Below, one piece after another: positions 18,880 through 28,769 of a stretch of 64,000 nt of DNA; position 1 is the first letter of the stretch, and the number at the start of each line of letters is the position of its first letter. Below the pieces are notes generated by a model. That model made no database searches, was not told the origin of the DNA, and was given only the letters and a program-made list of their open reading frames with translations. A program made the translations under genes and the position numbers. This DNA comes from Flagellimonas aquimarina (GTDB lineage: Bacteria; Bacteroidota; Bacteroidia; Flavobacteriales; Flavobacteriaceae): contig NZ_QGEG01000002.1 of NCBI RefSeq assembly GCF_003149745.1, positions 434,001-498,000 on the forward strand, written 5' to 3'.

Positions 18880-19365
18880 ATGGAAAATTCCTATGTTATA
18901 AAGGTCAATGAAAACTTTGATTTTCAGCTCTCCGACGACGATATTTCCGCTTTGGACATTTTAAAGACAAGCAATGGTAAATTACACTTGTTAAAAAATG
19001 GAATTTCGTACCATATTCAAATTGTGAAAACAGATTTTAACAATAGGTTTTATGCAATAAAAGTAAATGGTAATGAGCACCAAATCTCAATAGACACTCC
19101 TTTGGAAGTGCTCATTAAAAAAATGGGTTTCGCCACTAATGGGTCTAAAAACATAGATTCCATAGCCGCTCCAATGCCAGGTTTGATTTTGGACATACTG
19201 GTTAAAGAGGGAGAAGAGGTTAAAGAAGATGATCAGTTGTTGATTTTGGAAGCGATGAAAATGGAAAATATTATTACTTCTCCAAGAAACGGTGTGATCA
19301 AGAAAATTGCTATAAAAAAGGGAGAAGCTGTGGAAAAAAAACAATTACTGATTGAATTTCAATAG
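18880..19365 (+). CDS. biotin carboxyl carrier subunit of an acyl-CoA carboxylase
   Basis: 161 residues. The C-terminal 70 residues form a biotinyl domain: APMPGLILDILVKEGEEVKE, then the biotinylated lysine in LEAMKMENI, then KGEAVEKKQLLIEF. The N-terminal half (IKVNENFDFQLSDDD onward) is the beta-rich segment that docks carriers in propionyl/acetyl-CoA carboxylases. It leads a three-gene operon with the biotin carboxylase (6 bases away) and the carboxyltransferase. With the mutase on the opposite strand it points to propionyl-CoA as substrate. Confidence 0.88.
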   Translation: MENSYVIKVNENFDFQLSDDDISALDILKTSNGKLHLLKNGISYHIQIVKTDFNNRFYAIKVNGNEHQISIDTPLEVLIKKMGFATNGSKNIDSIAAPMPGLILDILVKEGEEVKEDDQLLILEAMKMENIITSPRNGVIKKIAIKKGEAVEKKQLLIEFQ

Positions 19366-19371
19366 TCAACT

Positions 19372-20814
19372 ATGAAAAAAATATTGATTGCAAATCGCGG
19401 AGAAATTGCCTTACGGGTTATGAAGACCGCAAAGAAAATGGGGATAAGCACCGTAGCGGTGTTTTCAGAAGCCGACAGAAATGCTCCGCATGTCCGTTTT
19501 GCAGATGAAGCAGTCTGTATTGGAGAGGCACCATCTAACAAATCTTATTTGTTAGGGGATAAAATCATTGAAGTAGCTTTAAAACTAAACGTTGATGGAA
19601 TCCATCCTGGATATGGTTTTTTAAGTGAAAATGCAGATTTTGCAGAAGCTGTGGAAAAGAAAGGACTTACTTTCATTGGTCCAAAATCCAAGGCCATTCG
19701 GATAATGGGTAGCAAGCTGGCAGCCAAAGAAGCTGTAAAAGCATATAATATTCCCATGGTACCTGGTATTGATGAAGCCATAACCGATGTGGCCAAAGCA
19801 CATGAAATTGCAAATGAGATTGGATATCCAGTTTTAATAAAGGCTTCTGCTGGAGGAGGGGGAAAAGGGATGCGAATTGTTGAAAAGGAAGAGGACCTTG
19901 AGTCTCAGATGAAACGAGCCATTAGCGAAGCCACATCCGCCTTTGGCGACGGTTCCGTTTTTGTGGAAAAATATGTGACCTCCCCTAGACATATTGAGAT
20001 TCAAGTAATGGCAGATACCCATGGTAATGTTTTACACTTTTTTGAAAGGGAATGTAGTATCCAAAGACGACATCAAAAGGTTGTAGAAGAAGCTCCCTCT
20101 TCAGTATTGACTCCAGAACTTAGGCAAGAAATGGGTATAGCTGCAACTAAAGTTGCTGAAGCTTGCGATTATGTGGGAGCAGGTACGGTGGAGTTTTTAA
20201 TGGACGCTGATTTAAACTTCTACTTTTTAGAGATGAATACCAGGTTACAGGTGGAGCATCCGGTTACAGAATTGATTTCTGGAGTTGATTTGGTAGAGTT
20301 GCAAATAAAAGTCGCTAGGGGAGAAGAGCTACCTCTAAAACAAGAAGATTTAAAGATACATGGTCATGCAATGGAATTAAGGGTTTATGCAGAGGATCCC
20401 TTGAACGACTTCTTGCCCAGTGTTGGTAATTTGGAAGTTTATAAGTTACCAGTGGGAGAAGGAATAAGGGTTGACAATGGTTTTGAAGAAGGAATGGATA
20501 TTCCAATTTATTATGACCCAATGCTTTCAAAATTGATTACATACGGTGAAACAAGAGAAGAGACAATTGAATTAATACTTGATGCTATTCAAAACTACAA
20601 AGTAAAAGGAGTACAGACCACACTGCCTTTTGGAACTTTCGTTTTTAAACATGATGCATTCAGGTCAGGGAATTTTGACACTCATTTTGTAAAAAACTAT
20701 TATTCTCCTGAAATTCTTGAACAAGAAAATAAGGATGAGGCGGAAATAGCAGCTATGGTGGCCCTGTATCAATACCTAGAAGACCAAAAAACAGTAAAAT
20801 TACCTTCAAACTAA
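19372..20814 (+). CDS. biotin carboxylase subunit of an acyl-CoA carboxylase
   Basis: 480 residues. ATP-dependent carboxylation of carrier-bound biotin by bicarbonate. The N-terminal [20 protein letters not shown] is diagnostic; the ATP-grasp glycine loop [14 protein letters not shown] lies near residue 162; [19 protein letters not shown] near 223; the catalytic [14 protein letters not shown] near 288-301. The C-terminal lid domain is full length. It differs from dedicated AccC mainly by context: it is followed by a PccB-type carboxyltransferase rather than AccA/AccD. Confidence 0.95.
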   Translation: MKKILIANRGEIALRVMKTAKKMGISTVAVFSEADRNAPHVRFADEAVCIGEAPSNKSYLLGDKIIEVALKLNVDGIHPGYGFLSENADFAEAVEKKGLTFIGPKSKAIRIMGSKLAAKEAVKAYNIPMVPGIDEAITDVAKAHEIANEIGYPVLIKASAGGGGKGMRIVEKEEDLESQMKRAISEATSAFGDGSVFVEKYVTSPRHIEIQVMADTHGNVLHFFERECSIQRRHQKVVEEAPSSVLTPELRQEMGIAATKVAEACDYVGAGTVEFLMDADLNFYFLEMNTRLQVEHPVTELISGVDLVELQIKVARGEELPLKQEDLKIHGHAMELRVYAEDPLNDFLPSVGNLEVYKLPVGEGIRVDNGFEEGMDIPIYYDPMLSKLITYGETREETIELILDAIQNYKVKGVQTTLPFGTFVFKHDAFRSGNFDTHFVKNYYSPEILEQENKDEAEIAAMVALYQYLEDQKTVKLPSN

Positions 20815-20819
20815 TTCGT

Positions 20820-22361
20820 ATGGATTCCAAAATAAAAATATTAAAGGACAAAGTAGCTCAGGCTCATTTAGGAGGGGGCGAAAAACGAATTGAAAAGCAA
20901 CACCAAAAGAAAAAATTAACTGCCAGGGAACGAATACAATATTTGTTGGATGAAGGCTCTTTTGAAGAAATGGGAGTCCTGGTAACCCATCGTACCACTG
21001 ATTTTGGTATGGAAAAGGAAATATATTATGGAGATGGTGTGGTAACGGGCTATGGAACCATTAATGGGCGATTGGTTTATGTTTATGCACAGGACTTTAC
21101 CGTTTTTGGAGGTGCCCTGTCTGAGACCCATGCTGAAAAAATATGTAAGGTGATGGATTTAGCCATGAAAGTGGGTGCACCGATCATTGGATTGAACGAT
21201 TCTGGTGGTGCCCGAATCCAAGAAGGAGTTAGGTCTCTTGGTGGGTATGCCGATATATTTTACAGAAATGTGCAGGCATCAGGAGTAATCCCTCAAATAT
21301 CTGCAGTTATGGGGCCGTGTGCAGGTGGTGCCGTGTATTCGCCAGCAATGACCGATTTTATTGTGATGGTAGAAGAGACCAGCTATATGTTCGTTACTGG
21401 TCCTAATGTGGTAAAAACGGTGACCAATGAAGAGGTAACATCGGAAGAATTGGGAGGTGCCAGCGCACATGCCATAAAATCTGGAGTTGCTCATAAAACT
21501 TCTTCCAATGATGCCACTTGTTTGGATGATATTAGAAACCTCTTGGACTATTTGCCTCAAAACAATACAGAATTACCAAAATCAAAAGCATATAAGTTAG
21601 CAGATGAAGTAAGAGAGGAACTATCGGGTATGGTGCCTGATAATCCTAATAAGCCCTATAATATGCATGATGTAATCAATGGGATTATAGACAGGGATAC
21701 TTTTTATGAAATCCATAAGGATTATGCAGAAAACATAATAGTTGGTTTTGCAAGATTAGGAGGTAGAAGTATAGGAATTATTGCTAACCAACCTATGTTT
21801 TTGGCGGGGGTACTAGGGGTGCAAAGCTCTAGAAAGGCGGCTCGTTTCACCCGTTTTTGCGACGCCTTTAATATTCCGCTGTTGGTTTTAGTGGATGTTC
21901 CTGGTTTCCTGCCCGGTACAGATCAAGAGTGGAACGGTATTATCATGCATGGAGCAAAGCTTTTGTATGCTCTAAGCGAGGCAACGGTACCGCGAGTCAC
22001 CGTTATTACCAGAAAAGCATATGGCGGCGCTTACGATGTTATGAATTCCAAACACATAGGAGCTGATTTCAATTTTGCATGGCCCAATGCAGAAATAGCG
22101 GTAATGGGCGCAAAAGGAGCTAGTGAGATTATTTTTAGACGAGAAATTTCAGCAGCAAAGGATCCAGTAGAAAAATTAGCTGAAAAAGAGGCCGAGTATG
22201 CGGAAAAGTTTGCAAACCCATACAGAGCAGCTCAAAGAGGGTTTATAGATGAGGTAATTCTTCCCAAAAATACGAGGCGAAAACTATTGAAGGCTTTTGC
22301 CATGTTGGAGAAAAAACAAGTACAGACACCAAAGAAAAAGCACGGGAACATTCCCCTTTGA
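20820..22361 (+). CDS. pccB: acyl-CoA (probably propionyl-CoA) carboxylase, beta subunit
   Basis: 513 residues, the length of PccB-type carboxyltransferases. It transfers the carboxyl from biotin to an acyl-CoA. Visible: [15 protein letters not shown] near 36, the N-domain oxyanion glycines in [13 protein letters not shown] near 160, [15 protein letters not shown] substrate loop (here [11 protein letters not shown]), and the C-domain [19 protein letters not shown] near 363 with [11 protein letters not shown] near 397. Together with the mutase genes it completes propionyl-CoA to methylmalonyl-CoA to succinyl-CoA except for the epimerase. Substrate is inferred from context. Confidence 0.92.
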   Translation: MDSKIKILKDKVAQAHLGGGEKRIEKQHQKKKLTARERIQYLLDEGSFEEMGVLVTHRTTDFGMEKEIYYGDGVVTGYGTINGRLVYVYAQDFTVFGGALSETHAEKICKVMDLAMKVGAPIIGLNDSGGARIQEGVRSLGGYADIFYRNVQASGVIPQISAVMGPCAGGAVYSPAMTDFIVMVEETSYMFVTGPNVVKTVTNEEVTSEELGGASAHAIKSGVAHKTSSNDATCLDDIRNLLDYLPQNNTELPKSKAYKLADEVREELSGMVPDNPNKPYNMHDVINGIIDRDTFYEIHKDYAENIIVGFARLGGRSIGIIANQPMFLAGVLGVQSSRKAARFTRFCDAFNIPLLVLVDVPGFLPGTDQEWNGIIMHGAKLLYALSEATVPRVTVITRKAYGGAYDVMNSKHIGADFNFAWPNAEIAVMGAKGASEIIFRREISAAKDPVEKLAEKEAEYAEKFANPYRAAQRGFIDEVILPKNTRRKLLKAFAMLEKKQVQTPKKKHGNIPL

Positions 22362-22445
22362 TTTGCTGGTATTTCTAGCTGACGGACTTGTATAAATATA
22401 ATATAAATACCTCTTAAAAAGCTTCACCGCTAAGCTGGGTATGCC

Positions 22446-22453
22446 TAGTTTTG
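22446..22453 (+). promoter_or_regulatory. candidate -7 element of the MFS gene, very close to its ATG
   Basis: TAGTTTTG fits TAnnTTTG but ends only 4 bases before the ATG at 22458. If active, the transcript would start at or just before the start codon. No TTG is seen at the -33 distance. Confidence 0.3.
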
Positions 22454-22457
22454 CACA

Positions 22458-23666
22458 ATGCAAAAAGAAACCCAGAAACCCAATTTTGAGTTTATAGCTT
22501 TAATGGCTGCTTTAATGTCAATTGTGGCACTTGCCATTGATGCTATTCTACCCGCTATTTCAAACATTGGAGTGGCAATAAATAGTCTTGACCCAATAGA
22601 TAACCAGTTGTTAATCACCATGATTTTTTTGGGACTTGGAGTTGGGCAATTGTTCTTTGGACCATTATCCGATAGTTATGGGAGAAAACCAATGGTTTAT
22701 TTGGGTTTTACCTTGTTTGTTATTGCGAGCATAATTTGCTTGTTTGCTCCTTCTCTTGAAATAATGGTTTTAGGTAGAATTTTGCAAGGAATTGGTCTTT
22801 CGGGCCCTAGAACACTTGCAATATCCATTATTAGGGATACCTATAAAGGAGATTATATGGCCAAAGTGATGTCCTTTGTGGTTGCTTTCTTTATTTTAAT
22901 ACCAGTTGTGGCACCGGCAATTGGGAAAATCATTCTTGATAGTTTGGGATGGAAAGCAATTTTTTACATCCAGTTAATTTTTGGGCTCGTTGTCTGTTTT
23001 TGGTTTTGGAAGAGGCAAGCTGAAACGCTTCGCCCAGAATATAAGATTCCAATTTCCAGTACTGTGTTTATTGATGGCGCCAAAGAGTTTTTAAAGTACA
23101 GGGAGACTATCGTTTACACCTTAATGTCTGGCATGGTGACAGGAGCTTTTTTAGTGTATTTAAGTGCCGCACAGCATGTTTTTGAAAATCAATACGGATT
23201 AAAAGAGGCGTTTCCTTATATTTTTGCTGGACTGGCAATTTCTATAGGGCTTTCAACATTGTTAAATGGCACCTTGGTAATGAAATTTGGCATGCGTAAG
23301 CTTTCACGGTTGGCGCTTATCGCTTTTTGTGTTATAGCAATCATGTACACATTCCTATTTTGGAATTCACCCAACCCCAGTATTTTTGTGTTGGTTGCGT
23401 TTCTTTCGGCGCAGTTTTTCTGTTTAGGTTTCATGTGGGGAAACTACCGTTCCATTGCTATGGAGCCTATAGGTCATATTGCAGGAATTGGAGCAGCTAT
23501 TAATGGTTTTGTTTCTACCTTGTTGGCAATTCCTATCGCAACATTTATAGGAGATTTTGTAAAGGACAGTGTTTGGCCACTCTTTGTTGGCTTAGCCGTC
23601 TGTGGCCTGTTTTCTTTGTTTACATTGATGATGGTTAAAAAACCAAAAAGAATTGCTGCGGCCTAG
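22458..23666 (+). CDS. Bcr/CflA-type MFS drug efflux transporter
   Basis: 402 residues with twelve predicted membrane segments. Motif A of drug:proton antiporters, GPLSDSYGRKPMV, lies after helix 2 (about 75), and the Bcr/CflA-like GRILQGIGLSGPRTLAISIIRD stretch near residues 112-133 has the proton-antiport arginine. The N-terminal PAISNIGVAINSL is also typical. Probably exports a small toxic compound; substrate unknown. It stands alone on the plus strand and its last 4 bases overlap the convergent anmK gene. Confidence 0.88.
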   Translation: MQKETQKPNFEFIALMAALMSIVALAIDAILPAISNIGVAINSLDPIDNQLLITMIFLGLGVGQLFFGPLSDSYGRKPMVYLGFTLFVIASIICLFAPSLEIMVLGRILQGIGLSGPRTLAISIIRDTYKGDYMAKVMSFVVAFFILIPVVAPAIGKIILDSLGWKAIFYIQLIFGLVVCFWFWKRQAETLRPEYKIPISSTVFIDGAKEFLKYRETIVYTLMSGMVTGAFLVYLSAAQHVFENQYGLKEAFPYIFAGLAISIGLSTLLNGTLVMKFGMRKLSRLALIAFCVIAIMYTFLFWNSPNPSIFVLVAFLSAQFFCLGFMWGNYRSIAMEPIGHIAGIGAAINGFVSTLLAIPIATFIGDFVKDSVWPLFVGLAVCGLFSLFTLMMVKKPKRIAAA

Positions 23667-24745
23667 GAGTTTTTAGGGAAAAAAACCTCTCCGCTACAGG
23701 AATCTTCTCTCGCCCCAGTTACCGAGCTAAGCACGTTGATTTTACCTTCCAGACGAAGTACTCCCATTAAGGCAAAAACCAAAGCTTCCTTAAACGTAAT
23801 CAACGTTTTGGAAAGAATAACAATATCTATTGATGCTCCAAGTTTTTCTTTAAGCGTGTCTATAAAAAAATGATTTAGAGCCCCACCTCCTGCTACAAAT
23901 AGTTTACTACGTTGTTTTGTGGCATGTTTGTGGATTTCTATGGCAATTTGTTCGCAATTATGATGGATAAATGTATGAAGCAAATTAATATGAGAAGCTC
24001 CAGAAGCTTTAATCAAAGGAACAATCTCCTCTGTAAACAACTCGTAACCTGTAGATTTAGGATAGGGTAGCTTGTAATACGCTAATTGGTTAAGCTTTCT
24101 GGCCAATGGTCTATCTACCCTTCCGGTTCTGGCCAGCTTGCCCCCTTCATCATAAGCCAATCCCATTTTTTGGGTAACATAATTTAAAGGCATATTGGCC
24201 ATCCCAATATCGTATGCAATTCTCTCCCCGTTTTTCTCAAAAGAAATATTGCTTATCCCTCCTAAATTCAGGCAAAAATCATAATCGTGAAATAACAATC
24301 GATCCCCAATGGGGACCAATGGAGCGCCTTGTCCTCCTAAGGAGACATCTTTGGTTCTAAAATCACATACAACTTGTTTTTCACTGCCATCGGCTAGCAA
24401 CTGTCCATCCCCCAACTGAAAAGTAAAACCCTCTTCTGGCCTATGATGAGAGGTATGCCCATGGCTCGCAATAAAATCGACTTCTAAATTATGTTGTTCA
24501 ATAAAACTCTTAGCTTGTTCTCCTAACCATATGCCATAGTCCTTATGCAATTGATCATGGTCTTGCTCGGATAGGTGAATTGCATTTTTAAGGTAGTCCC
24601 TCATTTTTTCCGTATAACTAACATCTTTAGTGTTTTCTATGGAAAACTCCCAATTACCATTGTTTAGCCAAAGATGACAATAGGCTAGATCCAAACCATC
24701 TAAAGAAGTACCGGACATTAACCCTAGAACCTTGTATTTTTCCAT
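23663..24745 (-). CDS. anmK: anhydro-N-acetylmuramic acid kinase
   Basis: 360 residues. AnmK opens the 1,6-anhydro ring of anhydro-MurNAc and phosphorylates it to MurNAc-6-phosphate, a cytoplasmic step of peptidoglycan recycling. The phosphate-binding LMSGTSLDGLDLAYC is at residues 9-23, SHGHTSHHRPE near 94, the acidic GGISNISF near 157 and the C-terminal GGGALNHFF near 290. The gene order GHL10 lipoprotein - GNAT - AmpG-like - NagZ-like - methyltransferase - anmK places it in one recycling operon. Its product is the substrate of MurQ encoded 14 kb away. It starts on the base that ends the methyltransferase gene. Confidence 0.95.
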   Translation of the reverse strand: MEKYKVLGLMSGTSLDGLDLAYCHLWLNNGNWEFSIENTKDVSYTEKMRDYLKNAIHLSEQDHDQLHKDYGIWLGEQAKSFIEQHNLEVDFIASHGHTSHHRPEEGFTFQLGDGQLLADGSEKQVVCDFRTKDVSLGGQGAPLVPIGDRLLFHDYDFCLNLGGISNISFEKNGERIAYDIGMANMPLNYVTQKMGLAYDEGGKLARTGRVDRPLARKLNQLAYYKLPYPKSTGYELFTEEIVPLIKASGASHINLLHTFIHHNCEQIAIEIHKHATKQRSKLFVAGGGALNHFFIDTLKEKLGASIDIVILSKTLITFKEALVFALMGVLRLEGKINVLSSVTGAREDSCSGEVFFPKNS

Positions 24746-25410
24746 TATTGTTTTTCGATTTTAATGATTAATGAAATAGGTTTTTCATCTTTATTCAATA
24801 CTTCTTGAAAATTTATCTTCACGCTTTTAAACCTTCCAAGTACATCTAGCCAATTTTCAAATGTTCTGGCAAACCAAGAATGACCATCTTCAAAATTACC
24901 AGGTAAACCTTTCCAAGCATCAGATAGCCATTGACTCTTATATGGAAGTTCATTCTGTATCAGAAAAAATGGGTGCAAGGTTTGAATTATGATGAATCCA
25001 TTATCCGAAATGGACTTTAGTGTATTTTCCAGAAGCTCTTGTAGCCCTTCCTCCAAATAAAGACAAAAATTAAAAACAGCTGCATCAAAAGGGGCATTGG
25101 GAATAGGCTTTCCCTCTATGATATCCTCAAAAGTGAGCACATGATAATTGCCCAAATGCTTTTTTTTGGCTTCGACAATCAGATCTTCTATGGCATCGAA
25201 GCCAATAGCTTGGCGCCCCATTTTGCTAATTTCATGTGTAAGCCACCCTTCACCGCAACCAATGTCCGCTAACTTTTTACAATCAAGACTGGCAACGGTT
25301 TCCAAAATTGCCTTGTTGGTGAATTTTCTGGAAGGAATCTGATTATCCTGAATTACCTTAATCCATTCAGAAGCATTCTTTTCCCATGACGAAATGATAT
25401 CTGATTTCAT
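24745..25410 (-). CDS. class I SAM-dependent methyltransferase
   Basis: 221 residues. SAM-binding motif I LADIGCGEGWLTHEIS is near residue 50 and the acidic FDAIEDLI near 72; APFDAAVFNFCLY is motif II. The family (Methyltransf_25-like) does not identify a substrate. It shares its first bases with the stop of the GH3 gene and its end with anmK, so it is cotranscribed with a peptidoglycan recycling set. A sugar or peptide substrate is conceivable but not shown. Confidence 0.85.
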   Translation of the reverse strand: MKSDIISSWEKNASEWIKVIQDNQIPSRKFTNKAILETVASLDCKKLADIGCGEGWLTHEISKMGRQAIGFDAIEDLIVEAKKKHLGNYHVLTFEDIIEGKPIPNAPFDAAVFNFCLYLEEGLQELLENTLKSISDNGFIIIQTLHPFFLIQNELPYKSQWLSDAWKGLPGNFEDGHSWFARTFENWLDVLGRFKSVKINFQEVLNKDEKPISLIIKIEKQ

Positions 25411-27014
25411 ACTTGAAAGGTTTTAAGTGTTATGGGGAGTTTTCCACGAGCCTCTATTTTTCCATCAAAATGTTGGTAAGCAACTTCTTGGAATTCTGAA
25501 AAATCTTGATAAACTACCATAACATTTGTATTGGATTTAAACTTTAGTAAATCAAGTACATAAGGGTTTCCAAAGAGATAGATCAACACATTTTTTTTGC
25601 TTGTTAAAGAATTGATGAATTCCAACAATTTTTCATCAATTCCGAACTTGTTTTTTGGTTTCATGGATGGAGGAAAGAGCGCTAAAACAACATTTTTGTG
25701 TTTGGATACTAAGCTCTTTACCGTGTCCATTGTGGTGGTCTCTATTTGATGGTGTTTTTGACCAAATTTCTCTTCAATTTTTTTGGAGAAAACATTTTCT
25801 ACTTGATTTTTCAATGAAATGTTGAGGAAATCATTTGTTCGGATTTCTTTTGTTACATCTAGGTTTCCAAAAAGCTCCGTAATGCTGTGCTCCGCTATTT
25901 TCTTGTTTAACTCTGATGATTGAAGGTTGATATTCTTTTCTTCATGAGTGTCTAAAAAAGCTCGTTCTTTTAACCTCCAAACTCTTTTAAAGCTTTCTTC
26001 AATTCTTTTTTCTGTAGCACTGGAAGTTATTTTTTCAATCCCTTCTTTTGAGTTTTCAGAGAAGCACATCACATCCATCCCCGCTATAAAGGCAGTAGCC
26101 TCCAAGATACCTTTTTCCTTATATTTTTTTGATACGGCGTGCATGTTCAAGGCATCCGAAATAATAACACCTTCAAACCCCATATCTGTTCTCAACAAGT
26201 CGGTTATGATTTTTGATGAGGTCGTGGACGGATTTCCAGAATCGTCCAACCCAGGGACAGATAAGTGGCCTATCATCACTGCATCAACACCTTTTTTTAT
26301 GAGCTTCTGATAGGGATATAGCTCATTTTCCAATAATTCTTCTCTTGATTTGTTGATTATAGGTAAGCCCAGATGTGAATCGGTGGCCGTATCGCCATGC
26401 CCGGGAAAATGTTTAAGCGCGCCTAAAACCCCAACACTCTCCATCCCTTTTACATAGGCCTCAGCCTTTGTTAAAACCAAGTTTTTATCATCACCGAAAG
26501 ATCGATATCCAATAACTGGGTTTGCTGGATTATTATTAATATCTACTACTGGGGCTAAATTCCAATGAACACCTGCTTCTTTGCAGTTTAGTGCTATTTG
26601 CTTTCCAACTTCAAAAATTAAATCGTTATTATCTTGTATGGCACCTAAGGTAATTGCATAGGGGTATTGCGGTGTTTTTTCTATACGCATGGCCAAGCCC
26701 CATTCCGCATCAATTGCAATGAGTAAAGGAACGTTTGCAGCTTTTTGATACCTAGAAATAAGATGTTTTAATCTTACATAACTATCATCATTGTAAACTA
26801 CTTTCTTTTTGCCTTCAAAATTGGTGGCAGCACTTGCTCTACTATGAAAAAAACAAACAGCCCCTATATTATTTGTCCTAATTGAGTTTTCAATCTTTTG
26901 AATTTCTTCCTCACTATCATTTATAAATGCAGCAGGCATGAACAATTGACCAACTTTTTGTTTTAGGGTTAGTTCTTTTGTTGCACTGGAATAGGAAGGT
27001 AGACTATTGGGCAT
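25407..27014 (-). CDS. GH3 beta-N-acetylhexosaminidase, NagZ-like
   Basis: 535 residues, no signal peptide, so it should act in the cytoplasm. NagZ enzymes cut GlcNAc from GlcNAc-anhydro-MurNAc (peptides). The barrel shows the NagZ hallmark KHFPGHGDTATDSH at 201-214 with the Asp-His general acid pair, and the nucleophile aspartate in ISDALNM (D287). After the barrel (about 345) come another 190 residues with a GH3_C-like sandwich fold, longer than the E. coli enzyme of 341. In the row it stands between an AmpG-like permease and the methyltransferase, overlapping both, which fits uptake then hydrolysis of muropeptides. Confidence 0.9.
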   Translation of the reverse strand: MPNSLPSYSSATKELTLKQKVGQLFMPAAFINDSEEEIQKIENSIRTNNIGAVCFFHSRASAATNFEGKKKVVYNDDSYVRLKHLISRYQKAANVPLLIAIDAEWGLAMRIEKTPQYPYAITLGAIQDNNDLIFEVGKQIALNCKEAGVHWNLAPVVDINNNPANPVIGYRSFGDDKNLVLTKAEAYVKGMESVGVLGALKHFPGHGDTATDSHLGLPIINKSREELLENELYPYQKLIKKGVDAVMIGHLSVPGLDDSGNPSTTSSKIITDLLRTDMGFEGVIISDALNMHAVSKKYKEKGILEATAFIAGMDVMCFSENSKEGIEKITSSATEKRIEESFKRVWRLKERAFLDTHEEKNINLQSSELNKKIAEHSITELFGNLDVTKEIRTNDFLNISLKNQVENVFSKKIEEKFGQKHHQIETTTMDTVKSLVSKHKNVVLALFPPSMKPKNKFGIDEKLLEFINSLTSKKNVLIYLFGNPYVLDLLKFKSNTNVMVVYQDFSEFQEVAYQHFDGKIEARGKLPITLKTFQV

Positions 27015-28287
27015 CGCTTACATTGGTTTTTTTACCATAATCTTCTGGGTATTTTAAATACCTAAGAACCAAAAACGCCGGGAGTGCCGCAATGACTACC
27101 CAGAGAAAGAATCCATCATACCCCAACCATTCTTGAATATATCCGCTCAACATCCCAGGAATCATCATTCCCAAGGCCATAAAACCTGTAGCTATGGCAT
27201 AATGCGAAGTTTTAGAGACTCCTTCGGCAACATATATGAGGTAAATGAGGAAAGCCGCAAACCCAAATCCGTAACCAAACTGTTCAATGACCACTGTTCC
27301 TACTACTGCAAATAGACTTGTAGATTGAGTGACGGCAAGAATAGCATAGAGCGCGTTTGGTAAATTTAGAGCCAATAGCATTGGAAGCATCCATTTTTTC
27401 AACCCATCTCTGGAAATTAGAATTCCACCCACAATACCACCAATTGAAAGCATGATGATGCCAACGGTACCATATATGGTTCCCACCGCTTCTGTGGAGT
27501 ACCCCAAGCCTCCTACTTCCAAAGTATCCAATAAAAAAGGAGAAGCCATTTTAACCAATTGCGATTCGCCCAATCTGTAAGTAAGGATAAACAGTATGGC
27601 CACCCAGATTTGGTTCTTTTTAAAAAAACTGGAAAAGACCTCTAAAAAACTAGTTGGTTTTTCGGTTGTTTTGTTTTGTGATACTTCAAATTTGGGTGTT
27701 ACAAAAAAATTGGAAATGGTCAAAATGATCATTAAAACAGCAGCACAGATCATGGTCATTGACCAAGCTTTTGTATTGTCTCCATATTTATGTTCAAGAA
27801 AACCTGCAAATATAACCAGTAGTCCTTGTCCTGTTACCATGGCCAAACGGTAAAAAGTACTTCGAAGCCCAATAAAAAATGATTGTTTTTTTTGCGTTAA
27901 ACCAATCATATAATACCCATCTGAAGCTATATCATTGGTTGCGGAGGCAAAAGCGGCCATCCAAAAGAAGGCTAGGGTGATGACAAAAAAGGAATTTGAA
28001 GGGAGAAACAAACCAATACCCAAAAAAGACAGTGCAACAATAAATTGCATGCCCAGAAACCATTTTCTTTTGGTTCCATTTAAATCTACCAAGGGACTCC
28101 ATAATGGTTTTATTACCCAAGGTAGGTAAAGCCAACTAGTATATAGCCCTATCTCTGCATTGCCAATGCCTAAACGCTTGTACATAATAACAGATACCGT
28201 AACTACTAGAATATAGGGAATACCTTGCGTAAAATACAACAATGGTATCCATGCCCATACGCCTTTGTCTTTTTGTGCAATGCTCAT
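27004..28287 (-). CDS. AmpG-like MFS permease
   Basis: 427 residues with twelve membrane segments. The first helix region (VWAWIPLLYFTQGIPY) and the loop LPWVIKPLWSPLVDLNGTKR are characteristic of the AmpG branch of MFS, which imports GlcNAc-anhydro-MurNAc and its peptides. Position between the NagZ-like GH3 (11-base overlap) and a GNAT gene (4-base overlap) supports a muropeptide or amino-sugar disaccharide as substrate. The exact substrate is inferred. Confidence 0.85.
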   Translation of the reverse strand: MSIAQKDKGVWAWIPLLYFTQGIPYILVVTVSVIMYKRLGIGNAEIGLYTSWLYLPWVIKPLWSPLVDLNGTKRKWFLGMQFIVALSFLGIGLFLPSNSFFVITLAFFWMAAFASATNDIASDGYYMIGLTQKKQSFFIGLRSTFYRLAMVTGQGLLVIFAGFLEHKYGDNTKAWSMTMICAAVLMIILTISNFFVTPKFEVSQNKTTEKPTSFLEVFSSFFKKNQIWVAILFILTYRLGESQLVKMASPFLLDTLEVGGLGYSTEAVGTIYGTVGIIMLSIGGIVGGILISRDGLKKWMLPMLLALNLPNALYAILAVTQSTSLFAVVGTVVIEQFGYGFGFAAFLIYLIYVAEGVSKTSHYAIATGFMALGMMIPGMLSGYIQEWLGYDGFFLWVVIAALPAFLVLRYLKYPEDYGKKTNVSDAQ

Positions 28288-28766
28288 TTAGGGTGTTTTA
28301 ATAGATGTTGATAAATACTTTTTTCAGATTCCTCAATGACTTTTGCCTTTATCACTTTTTCGTAGTACGCTACTGGACCAACTCCTCCTATTATAGCATA
28401 AGCGTACCCTAGCTCTTTTAATGCATTAAGTGATTTTATAAGAAGTATTTTTCCAATTTTTTTTCCTCTTTCCGAAGCTAATACTCCCGTTGGTCCAAAA
28501 AAGTTTTTAGATGTGCTTTCAAAACATGCAAAGCCTAAAATGGATTGTTCTCGTTGAGCCACAAAACAGTTAACGGGTAAAGAAGCAAAGGCTACATCGA
28601 CCTCATCTCCCCAATTAGCACTAAAATTAGATGCGACCCAATTTGTTATAATGCTTTTTTCTGGAGCTATGGGTCTTTTGATAATGATGTTTTCAGATTC
28701 TAAAAGATGTCTTTCATCCTGGGAACAATCAGGCAAATCAAGAAGTCTTACAAGCATATCTTGCAT
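28284..28766 (-). CDS. GNAT N-acetyltransferase of the recycling operon
   Basis: 160 residues. The acetyl-CoA loop is GPTGVLASERGKKIGKILL (about 93-111), slightly divergent from Q/R-x-x-G-x-G/A but with the expected V-x-x-x-x-R-G-x-x-I-G shape. GYAYAIIGGVGPVAYYEKV is the following helix-strand. The substrate is unknown; given the neighbours (AmpG-like, NagZ-like, AnmK) an amino sugar or muropeptide amine is a reasonable guess. It lies 3 bases after the GHL10 gene and overlaps the permease gene by 4 bases. Confidence 0.82.
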   Translation of the reverse strand: MQDMLVRLLDLPDCSQDERHLLESENIIIKRPIAPEKSIITNWVASNFSANWGDEVDVAFASLPVNCFVAQREQSILGFACFESTSKNFFGPTGVLASERGKKIGKILLIKSLNALKELGYAYAIIGGVGPVAYYEKVIKAKVIEESEKSIYQHLLKHPK

Positions 28767-28769
28767 AAT

